Shown here piece after piece: positions 1 to 8,941 of a stretch of DNA of 34,189 nt (positions are counted from its first letter, which is position 1; every line of letters begins with the position of its first letter). Source of the stretch: Zoogloea ramigera (GTDB taxonomy: Bacteria > Pseudomonadota > Gammaproteobacteria > Burkholderiales > Rhodocyclaceae). The DNA lies in the NCBI RefSeq assembly GCF_006539865.1, contig NZ_BJNV01000056.1:1-34189 (forward strand), read 5' to 3'. Both the position numbers and the translations under genes were made by a program. The notes beneath the pieces are model-generated. The model was not told the DNA's origin. It made no database searches and saw only the letters and a list, made by a program, of their open reading frames with translations.

Positions 1-80
1 ATTATCGGTAGCCCTGTCCCGTAAAGCCGGAGCCCCCCCGCGCGGATGAGCGGGGCATCGACAACGATGAAGGGGGTGGG

Positions 81-305
81 TCAGTGCGGCCCTACCGGCG
101 GGGGCAGCCCGGCCCGCTCCCGCGCCAGGACTGAGCGCACAGGCCTGCGGTCGGGCGCATTGGCCCGGTGCAACAGCCAGCGCTCGCCCAGTATCTGCAG
201 GGCTCGCTGGCGCTTGGCCTCATAGCCGGCGACGCCCGCGGCGAGGCTTGGGATCTCTTCCGCCACACCGGCCTCCGGCCGGGTGTCACGATGCCAGAGC
301 AACAT
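81..305 (-). CDS. Small hypothetical protein (74 aa) opposite the fli operon
   Basis: I do not recognise this protein and assign no function. The start at 305 is chosen because GGAGG lies 8 nt upstream of the ATG, the clearest ribosome binding site in the left part of the window. The product is soluble and basic toward the C-terminus, with a central amphipathic stretch (AKRQRALQILGERWLLHRA) that should be helical, then an Arg/Pro-rich tail. It has no signal peptide or membrane segment. It points away from fliO, in the place where fliN would often sit, so it separates this fliOPQR cluster from any upstream fliLMN. The same frame stays open a long way upstream through GC-rich sequence, but that extension lies antisense to fliO and fliP and is very rich in Arg, Gly and His, so I treat it as chance. 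Confidence 0.6.
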   Translation of the reverse strand: MLLWHRDTRPEAGVAEEIPSLAAGVAGYEAKRQRALQILGERWLLHRANAPDRRPVRSVLARERAGLPPPVGPH

Positions 306-585
306 GATCGCACCTCCAATGATCAGTTTCCGCGACGCCCCGGAGCCGGCGCACGCCAGGCAGCCCCCGGGCCTTCCCTGCAAACACCCGCCATGACGCG
401 CGGCTCCGCGAGCCATCGGCAGATGCTGACAGCTTGGAGTATAGGCGCCCGCCGCAGTTCGGCCGCCCCGGGTGAAATCACGAAAAAGTACGGTTTTGCC
501 CGCCTTATCGGGCCATCCGAACAATGACCGGCTCGGTATGCTGGGCAAGCTCCCACCAAAGTTGAACCAGCCCCGCTCAAAACCC
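306..585. other. Intergenic region between the 74-aa gene and fliO
   Basis: This 280-bp stretch separates two divergent genes and should hold promoters for both. I see no convincing sigma-54 (GG-N10-GC) or sigma-28 (TAAAGTTT-N11-GCCGATAA) element and no repeat. An upstream extension of fliO to an ATG at 472 is possible on frame alone, but the resulting N-terminus lacks a signal sequence. Confidence 0.4.
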
Positions 586-999
586 ATGCGCTTCAACCTC
601 ATCACCGCCAGCATACTTGTCGCCACCCGCGCCGCCGCCGCGGCGGACGGCAGCCTCGATGCGGCCGGCAGCCTCGTGCAGATGCTCCTGGGGCTGGCCG
701 TGGTGATCGGCCTCCTGTATGCCAGCCTGCACGTGCTCAAGCGCCTGGGGGCCGGCACGGGCAATGCCGCCGGGCTGATCAAGGTTCGCGGCGCCACCGC
801 CGTCGGCCCCCGCGAAAGGGTAGTGCTAGTGGACGTGGCGGGCAAGGTGCTCGTGCTGGGCGTCACGCCCGGGCGCATCACCCCCCTGCACACCCTCGAC
901 GCCGCCGACCTGCCCGGCGCGCCGGACGACACCCCGCACCCCGCCGGCAAAGACTTCCAGAGCTGGCTCAAGCAGACCCTCGAACGGCGCTCCCGATGA
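586..999 (+). CDS. fliO: Flagellar biosynthesis protein FliO
   Basis: FliO is a small membrane protein that helps assemble the FliP ring of the flagellar type III export gate. The 137-aa product starts with an Ala-rich, signal-like N-terminus ([20 protein letters not shown]). A membrane segment follows (about residues 35-53, [19 protein letters not shown]), then the cytoplasmic FliO domain with the conserved pattern '[20 protein letters not shown]'. The ATG at 586 is preferred because it gives the expected N-terminus directly; no strong Shine-Dalgarno is visible. The stop overlaps the fliP start by 4 bp (ATGA, 996-999), so the genes are translationally coupled. FliO is poorly conserved, and position before fliP is a main support. 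Confidence 0.88.
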   Translation: MRFNLITASILVATRAAAAADGSLDAAGSLVQMLLGLAVVIGLLYASLHVLKRLGAGTGNAAGLIKVRGATAVGPRERVVLVDVAGKVLVLGVTPGRITPLHTLDAADLPGAPDDTPHPAGKDFQSWLKQTLERRSR

Positions 1000-1754
1000 A
1001 ATCCCGTCTCCTCCGCGCCTCGCGCCTCGCCATCCGCTGGGCACCTCTGTGCCTGCTGGCACCGCTGCCGGTGCTGGCCCAGGCCCTGCCGGCGCTCACC
1101 AGCACGCCCGCGGCGGGTGGCGGCACCCAGTACAGCCTGTCGATGCAGACCCTGCTGCTGATGACCTCGCTGTCCTTCATCCCCGCGATGGTGCTGATGA
1201 CCACCAGCTTCACGCGCATCATCATCGTCATGTCGCTGCTGCGCCACGCCCTCGGCACCCAGACCTCGCCCCCCAACCAGGTTCTGGTCGGGCTGTCCCT
1301 GTTCCTCACCTTCTTCATCATGTCGCCGGTGGCCGACCGGGTTTACACCGAAGCCTGGCAGCCGCTCTCCGAGAACCGCATCAACTTCGACGAAGCCGTG
1401 GCGCGGGCCACCGTGCCGGTGAAGGCCTTCATGCTCAAGCAGGTCCGCGAGCCCGACCTCAACCTCTTCTCCAAGCTCGCCAAAACCCCGCGGGTCGACA
1501 AGGCCGAAGACCTGCCGATGCGCGTGCTGCTGCCGGCCTTTGTCACCTCCGAGCTGAAGACCGCCTTCCAGATCGGCTTCATCATCTTCATCCCCTTCCT
1601 CATCATCGACATGGTCGTCGCCTCGGTGCTGATGTCGATGGGCATGATGATGATGAGCCCGGCCATCGTCTCGCTCCCCTTCAAGATCATGCTGTTCGTG
1701 CTCGTGGATGGCTGGAACCTGCTGATCGCCTCCCTCGTGCAAAGCTTCGGCTGA
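996..1754 (+). CDS. fliP: Flagellar export gate protein FliP
   Basis: FliP is the core of the pentameric FliP5-FliQ4-FliR1 pore through which rod, hook and filament subunits are secreted. The 252-aa product has a cleavable signal peptide (about residues 1-29, ending ...PVLAQA). The family segments follow: [20 protein letters not shown] (first core membrane helix), [24 protein letters not shown], a periplasmic section with [26 protein letters not shown], and a C-terminal membrane pair around [25 protein letters not shown]. Length and all landmarks match full-length FliP. It overlaps fliO by 4 bp and is followed 8 bp later by fliQ. Confidence 0.98.
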   Translation: MKSRLLRASRLAIRWAPLCLLAPLPVLAQALPALTSTPAAGGGTQYSLSMQTLLLMTSLSFIPAMVLMTTSFTRIIIVMSLLRHALGTQTSPPNQVLVGLSLFLTFFIMSPVADRVYTEAWQPLSENRINFDEAVARATVPVKAFMLKQVREPDLNLFSKLAKTPRVDKAEDLPMRVLLPAFVTSELKTAFQIGFIIFIPFLIIDMVVASVLMSMGMMMMSPAIVSLPFKIMLFVLVDGWNLLIASLVQSFG

Positions 1755-1762
1755 CCCTCGCC

Positions 1763-2032
1763 ATGACCCCCACCACCGTCATCGACCTCGGCCGTCAGGC
1801 GCTGGAGCTCACGCTCCTGGTGTCGGCCCCGCTCTTCATCGCCGCGCTGGTCACCGGCCTCATCATCTCGATCTTCCAGGCCGCCACCCAGATCAACGAG
1901 CAGACCCTCTCCTTCGTCCCCAAGCTGATCGCCACCTTCATCACCCTGGTGCTCGCCGGGCCGTGGATGATCACGATGTTGACCGAATTCATCCGGCGCC
2001 TCTTCGAGAGCATCCCGTCGATGATCGGCTAG
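1763..2032 (+). CDS. fliQ: Flagellar export gate protein FliQ
   Basis: FliQ is the small two-helix subunit that wraps around the FliP/FliR core of the flagellar export gate. The 89-aa product has the family's usual length and contains both hydrophobic helices (about residues 13-37, LELTLLVSAPLFIAALVTG; and 55-77, LIATFITLVLAGPWMI). The connecting sequence FQAATQINEQTLSFVPK is the family signature. The ATG at 1763 begins MTPTTVIDLGRQAL, the normal FliQ N-terminus; a longer upstream reading in this frame is antisense-like, low-complexity sequence inside fliP. It lies 8 bp after fliP and 10 bp before fliR. Confidence 0.97.
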   Translation: MTPTTVIDLGRQALELTLLVSAPLFIAALVTGLIISIFQAATQINEQTLSFVPKLIATFITLVLAGPWMITMLTEFIRRLFESIPSMIG

Positions 2033-2042
2033 GTTTCAGCCC

Positions 2043-2825
2043 GTGCTCTCCGTCACCTCCGCCCAGCTCGAAGGCTGGCTGGCCCTGCTGGCCTTTCCGA
2101 TGGCGCGCATCCTCGGCTTCGTCGGCGCCGCGCCGGTGTTCGGCAACAACGCCGTGCCGCGCCGCATCAAGCTGATGGTCGGGCTGGCCATCACGCTGGG
2201 CCTGCTGCCGGTGGTGCCATCAGCCCCGCCGGAGGCCATCGACTCCTGGGCGGGCATCCTGATCCTCTTCCAGCAGACGCTGATCGGCATCGCCATGGGC
2301 CTGGTGCTGCGGGTGGTGTTTGCCGCCCTCGACCTGATGGGCGAGATCATCAGCCTGCAGATGGGCCTCTCCTTCGCCACCTTCTTCGACCCCGTCGCCG
2401 GCGGGCAGACGGCGGTGGTCGGCGAGTTCCTGACCCTCCTCGCGACCCTCGTCTTCCTCAGCCTCAACGGGCACCTGCTGATGATCGACGCCCTCGCCCG
2501 CAGCTTCGAATGGCTGCCGGTCAGCGCCACCCTGCCCCACAAGGGTGGCTGGCTGATCCTCGCCCGCTTCGGCGCGAGCATCTTCGCCAGCGGCCTGCTG
2601 ATGGCGCTGCCCATCGTCACCGCGCTGCTCATCACCAACATCGCCCTCGGTGTGCTCACCCGCGCCGCGCCACAGCTCAACCTCTTCGCGATCGGCTTCC
2701 CGATCACTCTCACGGTCGGCTTCGGCGTGCTGCTGCTGGCTCTCAGCCATCTGGCGCCGCTGCTCCAGTACTTCTACGACGCCGGCTTCACCACGCTGGC
2801 CGACCTGCTGCGCGCCCTGCGCTGA
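2043..2825 (+). CDS. fliR: Flagellar export gate protein FliR
   Basis: FliR is the single-copy subunit closing the FliP/Q/R export pore. The 260-aa product, probably started at GTG 2043 (VLSVTSAQLEGW), has about six membrane segments. It also has typical FliR motifs: RILGFVGAAPVFGNNAVPRRIKLMVG near the N-terminus, EIISLQMGLSFATFFDP in the middle and QLNLFAIGFPITLTVGF near the C-terminus. Length agrees with the family. No strong Shine-Dalgarno is present, consistent with coupling to fliQ, whose stop is 10 bp upstream. No flhB follows; the next gene is a histidine kinase only 19 bp downstream, so the signalling genes may be co-transcribed with the export genes. Confidence 0.97.
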   Translation: MLSVTSAQLEGWLALLAFPMARILGFVGAAPVFGNNAVPRRIKLMVGLAITLGLLPVVPSAPPEAIDSWAGILILFQQTLIGIAMGLVLRVVFAALDLMGEIISLQMGLSFATFFDPVAGGQTAVVGEFLTLLATLVFLSLNGHLLMIDALARSFEWLPVSATLPHKGGWLILARFGASIFASGLLMALPIVTALLITNIALGVLTRAAPQLNLFAIGFPITLTVGFGVLLLALSHLAPLLQYFYDAGFTTLADLLRALR

Positions 2826-2844
2826 GCCCACGCCCGGAGCCCGC

Positions 2845-4692
2845 TTGCTCGAATCCGCCCCCACCAGCCTCCTCACCGGCGCCACCCTGATGCTGGCGCT
2901 GGCCGCCCTCGCGTTTGCCACACGGGCACGCCGCCATGGCAAGGACCAAGCCCGCCGGCTCGACGAGCTGCTGCAGGCCGAGACCGCCCGCCGCCAGGCC
3001 GCCGAACACGCCCTCGACGAAGCCCACGCGCGCTTCGCCGGGCTGTTCGAACTGCTGCCGGAGCTCCTCGTGCTGAGCACCCGGGACGAGGGGCGGCTGA
3101 TCGACATGAACCACAACTGGACGCCGCTCCTCGGTTACCGCCGCGACGAGAGCCTGGGCCGCAGCGGCGACGACTTCGGCCTGTGGGGCGGCCCCGACGA
3201 CGCCCGCGAGATCCGCGCCGAGCTGCGGGTCGGCGGCACCGTCAGCAAGCGCCCGGTCACCCTGCGCCGGCGCGACGGCTCGGCGGTCGAAACCCTGCTC
3301 AGCGCCCGGCCGCTGCAGATCGGCGCCCGCAGCTACGTGATCACCGCCTACCGCGACATCACCGCCGAGCTCGCCGCCATCCGCAGGCTCACTGAGAGCG
3401 AAGCCCGCTTCGCGGCGATCTTCAACTCGGCCCCCTGCGCCCTCTCGCTCACACGCATGAGCGACCGCGGCCACGTGGACGCCAACCCGGCCTGGGAGCA
3501 GCTGTTCGGCCTCGACCGCCACGCGGTGCGCGACCAGAGCGCCATCCAGCTCGGCCTGTGGGTGGATCTCGACGAACAGCGCGCCGTCTATGCCCGCATC
3601 GCCAGCAACGAGCATGTCACCCAGCGCGAAGTCCGGCTGAACCTTCCCGGGCGCCAGGGCATCGCAACCTGCCTGATCTCCGGGCGCCTGCTCAACGTGG
3701 ATGGCGAGGAGTGCGCCCTCTGGTCGGTGGTGGACATCACCGAGCTGCGCCGCATCCAGGCCGACATCGAAGACCTCAACCGGACCCTCGAGCAGCGCGT
3801 CGCCGCACGCACCACCGAGCTCAGCTCCGCCCTCGACACCCTGCGCCAGACCCAGGAAGAGCTCATCCGAAGCGACAAGATGGCGGCCCTCGGCTCGCTG
3901 GTGGCCGGCGTCGCCCACGAGCTCAACACCCCCATCGGCAACAGCGTCACCATCGCCACCACCCTCGCCGCCAATGCCGTCGAGATCGGCGCACAACACG
4001 CCGCGGGCCGCCTGCGTCGCCGCGACTTCGACGAGCACCTCGAAGTCACCCGCGAAGCCACCGGCCTCCTGGTGCGCAGCCTCAGCCGTGCCGAGGAGCT
4101 CGTGCGCAGCTTCAAGCAGGTGGCCATGGACCAGACCAGCGAGCAGCGGCGGCGCTTCGAGCTCGGCGGCTTCCTGCATGAAATGGCGATCACCCTCAGC
4201 CCGATGGTCAGAAACAGCCCCTACGTGCTCGAGATCGCCCCGCTCGAAGCCCTGGAGATGGACAGCTACCCCGGCGCCCTCGGGCAGATCTTCACCAACC
4301 TGCTCAGCAACGCCCTCCTCCACGCCTTCGACGGTCGCCGCCACGGCAACATCCGGGTTACGCCCCGGCACACCGCGCCGGGCTGGGTCGAGATCCGCTT
4401 CGACGACGACGGCAACGGCATTCCGGCGGCCAACCTGCCACGCATCTTCGACCCCTTCTTCACGACCCGGCTCGGCAAGGGCGGCAGCGGCCTCGGCCTG
4501 CACATCGTGTACAACCTCGCCACGCGAATCCTCGGCGGGCGGGTGGAGGTCGACAGCGCCCCGGGCCGCGGCAGCAGCTTCGTGCTCACCCTGCCTTGCA
4601 CGGCGCCGGCCGGCGCAACGGAAAACGCGCTCCGGCCCGAGGCAGACACGCCGCGCACGCTCAATTTTGAGGATGTCGGGCCGATAATCTGA
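2845..4692 (+). CDS. PAS-domain sensor histidine kinase
   Basis: This is a two-component kinase that autophosphorylates a histidine and would signal to a response regulator, probably the one encoded next. With the TTG start at 2845 (GGAG five bases upstream) it is 615 aa: one N-terminal membrane helix (about residues 8-27), a short coiled coil, two PAS domains (about 45-165 and 180-300, each ending in a YRDITAE/VVDITEL-type motif), a long coiled coil, then the kinase core. H358 sits in the H-box VAHELNTPIGNS. N box: QIFTNLLSNALLHAF; G1: DDDGNGIP; F box: IFDPFFTT; G2: GGSGLGL. The HELNTPIG form is found in a soluble/PAS-linked kinase subgroup. The start is uncertain: the first downstream ATG would remove half of the membrane helix. 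The ligand is unknown. Confidence 0.9.
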   Translation: MLESAPTSLLTGATLMLALAALAFATRARRHGKDQARRLDELLQAETARRQAAEHALDEAHARFAGLFELLPELLVLSTRDEGRLIDMNHNWTPLLGYRRDESLGRSGDDFGLWGGPDDAREIRAELRVGGTVSKRPVTLRRRDGSAVETLLSARPLQIGARSYVITAYRDITAELAAIRRLTESEARFAAIFNSAPCALSLTRMSDRGHVDANPAWEQLFGLDRHAVRDQSAIQLGLWVDLDEQRAVYARIASNEHVTQREVRLNLPGRQGIATCLISGRLLNVDGEECALWSVVDITELRRIQADIEDLNRTLEQRVAARTTELSSALDTLRQTQEELIRSDKMAALGSLVAGVAHELNTPIGNSVTIATTLAANAVEIGAQHAAGRLRRRDFDEHLEVTREATGLLVRSLSRAEELVRSFKQVAMDQTSEQRRRFELGGFLHEMAITLSPMVRNSPYVLEIAPLEALEMDSYPGALGQIFTNLLSNALLHAFDGRRHGNIRVTPRHTAPGWVEIRFDDDGNGIPAANLPRIFDPFFTTRLGKGGSGLGLHIVYNLATRILGGRVEVDSAPGRGSSFVLTLPCTAPAGATENALRPEADTPRTLNFEDVGPII

Positions 4693-4741
4693 AACACGCC
4701 CAGCCGGCGCAGCGGCCCATGCCAGTCAATCCGGAGCCACC

Positions 4742-5782
4742 ATGGCCATAGCCATCGTCGATGACACGCCCCTCAACCTGACCCTCATCCAGGCCCTCGT
4801 CCGCAAGCTGACGCCGCCCGAGACCGAGATCGTCACCTTCTCCCAGCCCCTCGAAGGGCTGCAGTGGTGCGCCAGCAACGAGCCCGACCTGCTCATCGTC
4901 GACTACATGATGCCCGACATCAACGGCATCGATTTCATCCGCACCCTGCGCAAGCTCTACCCGGCCGACAGCGTCCCGATCCTGATGGTCACCGCCGCCC
5001 ACGAAAAAGAGGTGCGCTACGAGTGCCTCCGCGCCGGCGCCAACGACTTTCTCACCAAGCCCATCGACCGCAACGAGTTCGACCCCCGCGTGCGCACCAT
5101 GCTCAGCCTGCGGGAGAGCCACAAACGCCTCTGCCGCTGGAACGACGACCTGCGCGAGGCCGTCATCCGCAAGACCGCCGAGATCATCGCCCGGGAACAG
5201 GAGACCGTGATGCGCCTCGCCCGCGCCGCCGAATTCCGCGACCTGGAGACCGGCGCCCACATCCTGCGCATGGCCCACTACTCGCAACTCATCGCCCGCC
5301 GCCTCGGCCTCGACGACGAGCTGTGCGAGCGCATCCTGATCGCCGCCCCGATGCACGACATCGGCAAGGTCGGCACGCCTGATCACATCCTGCTCAAGCC
5401 GGCCCGCCTCGACGACGACGAGCTCGAGATCATGCGCCGCCACGCGCGCATCGGCCACGACATCCTGACTGGCTCGGACTCACCGATGATCCAGATGGCC
5501 GCCGAGATCGCCCTCAGCCACCACGAAAAATACGACGGCAGCGGCTACCCCGACGGCCTGGCCGGCGACGCCATCCCCCTCGTCGGGCGGATCGTCGCGG
5601 TGGCGGATGTCTTCGACGCCCTCACCTCGCCCCGCCCCTACAAAGCCGCCTGGGAGCTCGAGCGCGCCGCCGCCTTCCTGCGTGAAGGCAAGGGCGCCCA
5701 CTTCGACCCCGCCTGCGTGGACGCCTTCTTCGACCAGTGGGACGCCGTTCTCGAAATTCGCCAGCGCTTCCAAGACGAATGA
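4742..5782 (+). CDS. Response regulator with HD-GYP domain (probable c-di-GMP phosphodiesterase)
   Basis: The 346-aa product joins a receiver domain (about residues 1-120) to an HD-GYP domain (about 150-346), the RpfG architecture. HD-GYP domains hydrolyse cyclic-di-GMP and so favour motility over surface attachment. In the receiver, the acidic pair is D7/D8, the phosphoacceptor D54 (LIVDYMMPDING), the conserved Thr is in VTAAH and the Lys is K106 (TKPID). In the output domain, H205-D206 with K209 form HDIGK; HHEKYDGSGYP (260-270) carries the GYP signature intact, so the enzyme should be active. GGAG lies just upstream of the ATG. It sits 49 bp after the histidine kinase and overlaps the following hybrid kinase by 4 bp, which argues for one signalling operon. 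Confidence 0.95.
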   Translation: MAIAIVDDTPLNLTLIQALVRKLTPPETEIVTFSQPLEGLQWCASNEPDLLIVDYMMPDINGIDFIRTLRKLYPADSVPILMVTAAHEKEVRYECLRAGANDFLTKPIDRNEFDPRVRTMLSLRESHKRLCRWNDDLREAVIRKTAEIIAREQETVMRLARAAEFRDLETGAHILRMAHYSQLIARRLGLDDELCERILIAAPMHDIGKVGTPDHILLKPARLDDDELEIMRRHARIGHDILTGSDSPMIQMAAEIALSHHEKYDGSGYPDGLAGDAIPLVGRIVAVADVFDALTSPRPYKAAWELERAAAFLREGKGAHFDPACVDAFFDQWDAVLEIRQRFQDE

Positions 5783-8700
5783 ACGACTACCTGCACCGCC
5801 TCGCCTCCCGCGTCGGCTTTCGCACCCTCGGCCAGCAGCTAGCGCTGCTCTTCGCCCTGCTGCTGACCCTGTCGGTCGGGGGCTACGCCGTCTATGTCGG
5901 GCTCGAACAGGCCGACTTCATCGAACAGCTGGAGCACCGCCACGCGGACGAGCTCACCACCGCCCTCGCCGCGGCCCTCGAGCCCCACGTCGCCCGGGGC
6001 GAGGCCACCGAGATCGGCGCTCACCTGCTCCTCCTCGAAGACTACCCGCACGTCCGGCAGGCCACCGTCACCGATCGGCAGGGTGTCCCCCTCGCCAGCG
6101 TCCGCATGACCGGCAGCGGCACCCCCCGGGTCGAGCCCCTCGACCGCCAACCGCTCGTCCCGCCTGCCACCGGCAGAGCCGTCGCCAGCGGGCCGCACAT
6201 CGTCGCCTGGGCCAGCATCGGCAACAACGCCCCGCTGGGCTGGCTGCGTCTCGAGCTCGCCCCCGCCTCCGGCGAAAACCTGGCCCACATCCTGAGCGAC
6301 AGCCTGCTCGCCGGTATCCTCACCCTGCTCGGCGGCACCCTGGCGATCCGCTACTTCCTGCGCGCCCCCCTGCGCAGCCTGCAGCAGGCCACGGCCTTCG
6401 CCGAAGGGCTGGAGGCCAGCCACGGCAACACCCTGCAGGCCCCAGGCGTCGTCGCCGAAGTACGCCAGCTGGTGGACGCCCTCAACTGGACCTCGATCCG
6501 CCTCTTCGACGGCCAGTCGGCCCTCGCCGCCAGCGAGTCGCGCAACCGCGCCATCACCGAGGCGTCCCTCGACTGCATCATCTCCACCGACACCGAGGGC
6601 AAGGTGCTCGAGTTCAACCCCGCCGCCGAACGCAGCTTCGGCATCTCGCGGGCCGACGCCCTGCACCAGCCCATCGCCGACCTGATCTTCCCCAAGCGCC
6701 TCCGCGAAACCCAGCTCCAGGCCGTGCGCGAGCTGCTCCAGACCCCTTCCCAGGACACCCTCTACCGGCGCCTCGAAGCCATCGCCCGCCATCGGGACGG
6801 GCGCGAGTTCCCCATCGAGGTCGCCCTCGGGGCCAGCGGGGCCGGCGCCAACCGGATGATCACCGCCTACCTGCGCGACATCAGCGACCGCAAGCACTCC
6901 GAAGCGCTGATGCGCGAGGCCAAGGAAGTCGCCGAGGCCACCAGCCGTTCGAAGAGCGACTTCCTCGCCAACATGAGCCACGAGATCCGCACGCCGATGA
7001 ACGCCATCCTCGGCATGACCGACCTCGCCCTCGACACCCCGCTGGATGACGAGCAGCGCGAATACCTCATCCTCGTCAAGAGCTCGGCCAACGGCCTGCT
7101 CAACATCATCAACGACATCCTCGACTTCTCGAAGATCGAGGCCGGCAAGCTCGACTTCGAGCAGATCGACTTCAGCCTGCGGGACTGCGTCGCGCTGGCG
7201 GTGCGCACCCTGCAGCAACGGGCCACCGAGAAGCACCTCAAGCTCAGCGTCGAGGTCGCCCCCGACGTGGCCGACAGCCTGATCGGCGACCCCCATCGGC
7301 TGCGCCAGGTGCTGATCAACCTCATCTCCAACGGCATCAAGTTCACCCCCGCCGGCGAGGTCACGGTGGTCGTCGAAACCGACGCCCAGGCCGGCGACGG
7401 CAACCAGATCACGCTGGTCTTCCGGGTGCACGACACCGGCGTCGGCATCCCCCCCGAAAAGCAGGCCCTCATCTTCGACGCCTTCTCCCAGGCCGACACC
7501 TCCACCACCCGGCGCTACGGCGGCACGGGGCTGGGTCTCACCATCAGCGCGCAGCTGGTGCAGGCCATGGGGGGCAAGATCGGCGTGGTGAGCACGCCGG
7601 GCGAAGGCAGCATCTTCCACTTCACAGCGCGTTTCGAGCTGGGCCAATGCGCCCCGGCGGTGGACGAAAAGGCCCACCTCGAGGGCCTGCCGGTGCTGGT
7701 GGCGGTGGACAACCCCGCCGAGCGGGCCAGGCTGGTCGAACTCCTCGGCCAGTGGCGGATGCACGCCCTCCCCGCCCCCGACGCGGTCACCGCGCTCCTC
7801 GAACTCGAGCGCGCCGCCGAGCTCGGCCACCCCTGCCGCGTCGCGCTGATCAGCACCCAGCTGCCCGACACCGAAGGTTTCCAGCTGGCCGAGGCGATCC
7901 GCGGCGCCAAGGCCGCGCCGCCCTGCATCATCATGCTGGCCGGCGAAGGGCGGCGCGGTGACGGCGCACGCTGCCGCGAGCTGGGCATCGCCGCCTACCT
8001 GCCGATGCCCGCGCTGCCCTCCGATCAGCAGCCCATGCCAGCCCTCGCCTCCGACCTGCTCGACGCGATCCTGCTGTCGGTGGACCCGCTCGACGACAAG
8101 GCCGATGCCCGGCCCCTCATCACCCGCCACCGCCTGCGCGAACAGCGCCGCCAGCTGCGCGTGCTGCTGGCCGAAGACAACCCCGTCAATCGCACCCTCG
8201 CGCTACGCCTGCTCGGCAAGCTCGGTCACCAGGTGGAGGTGGCCAACAACGGCGAGGAAGCGCTCGGCCTGCACGCCCGCGGCAAGTTCGACATCATCCT
8301 GATGGACGTCCAGATGCCGGTGATGGGCGGCTTCGAGGCCACCGCCCGGATCCGCGCCCGCGAAGCCGCCGGCTGCCCCCACACCCCCATCGTCGCGATG
8401 ACCGCCCACGCCATGAAAGGCGACCGCGAGCGCTGCCTCGAAGCGGGAATGGACGGTTACCTGTCGAAGCCGGTGCACGCCCCCGACCTCGTCGAGGCCC
8501 TGCTCCGCCACACCGACAACACCGACCCGGCCCCACCGCGGGCCGTCCAGCCGATGGCCGACGACGACCCGGTCTTCGAGCGCGACAAGGCCCTCTTCAA
8601 CCTGGGCAACGACACCGACCTGCTGGAGCAGCTGATCGTCATGTACGCCGAGGACGAGCCGCGCCTGGTGCAGGACATCGACGCTGCGCTGGCCGCCGGC

Positions 8701-8901
8701 GACCCGGAGGCCCTCTCCAACGCCGCCCACGCCCTGAAGGGCGCGGTCTCCAACTTCTGCGCCCCCCGCGCCCGCGCCAGCGCCGAGCAGCTGGAACACC
8801 TGGGCCGGGACAAACGGCTCGGCGAAGCTCCCGCCGCCCTGGCCGCGCTTCACCAGGAGCTCGCCGCCCTCCGCCGGGCCTTCGGGCTGGAGGGCGCTTA
8901 G
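5779..8901 (+). CDS. BarA-like hybrid sensor kinase with two REC domains and Hpt
   Basis: This 1040-aa multi-step phosphorelay kinase starts at ATG 5779, overlapping the previous stop (ATGA). Domains in order: membrane helix (about 20-42), a periplasmic section of about 130 residues, a second membrane helix (about 175-195), HAMP-like linker, PAS (about 250-375), HisKA with H401 (NMSHEIRTPMN), HATPase with N box (RQVLINLISNGIKFT), G1 (DTGVGIP), F (IFDAFSQAD) and G2 (GGTGLGL). REC1 (about 637-750) follows, then REC2 (about 792-912) with phosphoacceptor D843 (ILMDVQMPVMGG) and an Hpt domain with H984 (AHALKGAVSNF). REC1 lacks the acceptor Asp (S692 stands there), so phosphate should pass H401 to D843 to H984. 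The final target regulator is not identified; the neighbouring HD-GYP regulator is a candidate. Confidence 0.95.
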   Translation: MNDYLHRLASRVGFRTLGQQLALLFALLLTLSVGGYAVYVGLEQADFIEQLEHRHADELTTALAAALEPHVARGEATEIGAHLLLLEDYPHVRQATVTDRQGVPLASVRMTGSGTPRVEPLDRQPLVPPATGRAVASGPHIVAWASIGNNAPLGWLRLELAPASGENLAHILSDSLLAGILTLLGGTLAIRYFLRAPLRSLQQATAFAEGLEASHGNTLQAPGVVAEVRQLVDALNWTSIRLFDGQSALAASESRNRAITEASLDCIISTDTEGKVLEFNPAAERSFGISRADALHQPIADLIFPKRLRETQLQAVRELLQTPSQDTLYRRLEAIARHRDGREFPIEVALGASGAGANRMITAYLRDISDRKHSEALMREAKEVAEATSRSKSDFLANMSHEIRTPMNAILGMTDLALDTPLDDEQREYLILVKSSANGLLNIINDILDFSKIEAGKLDFEQIDFSLRDCVALAVRTLQQRATEKHLKLSVEVAPDVADSLIGDPHRLRQVLINLISNGIKFTPAGEVTVVVETDAQAGDGNQITLVFRVHDTGVGIPPEKQALIFDAFSQADTSTTRRYGGTGLGLTISAQLVQAMGGKIGVVSTPGEGSIFHFTARFELGQCAPAVDEKAHLEGLPVLVAVDNPAERARLVELLGQWRMHALPAPDAVTALLELERAAELGHPCRVALISTQLPDTEGFQLAEAIRGAKAAPPCIIMLAGEGRRGDGARCRELGIAAYLPMPALPSDQQPMPALASDLLDAILLSVDPLDDKADARPLITRHRLREQRRQLRVLLAEDNPVNRTLALRLLGKLGHQVEVANNGEEALGLHARGKFDIILMDVQMPVMGGFEATARIRAREAAGCPHTPIVAMTAHAMKGDRERCLEAGMDGYLSKPVHAPDLVEALLRHTDNTDPAPPRAVQPMADDDPVFERDKALFNLGNDTDLLEQLIVMYAEDEPRLVQDIDAALAAGDPEALSNAAHALKGAVSNFCAPRARASAEQLEHLGRDKRLGEAPAALAALHQELAALRRAFGLEGA

Positions 8902-8910
8902 AACGCGGGA

Positions 8911-8935
8911 AGTGGGGACTGGGGACTGGGGAGAA
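8911..8935. repeat. Short tandem G-rich repeat
   Basis: Two adjacent copies of the 8-bp unit GGGGACTG followed by GGGG lie between the convergent hybrid-kinase and gloA genes. It is a simple-sequence tract with no hairpin or T-run, so I do not call it a terminator. Confidence 0.5.
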
Positions 8936-8941
8936 AGAGAC

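Noticed and set aside
1-30. ACCGATAA on the reverse strand at the left edge as a sigma-28 -10 box
   Set aside because: The corresponding -35 position does not resemble TAAAGTTT.
306-1742. Very long open reverse frame extending the 74-aa gene through fliO and fliP
   Set aside because: It is antisense to recognised flagellar genes, extremely rich in His, Gly and Arg, and a good ribosome binding site exists only at 305.
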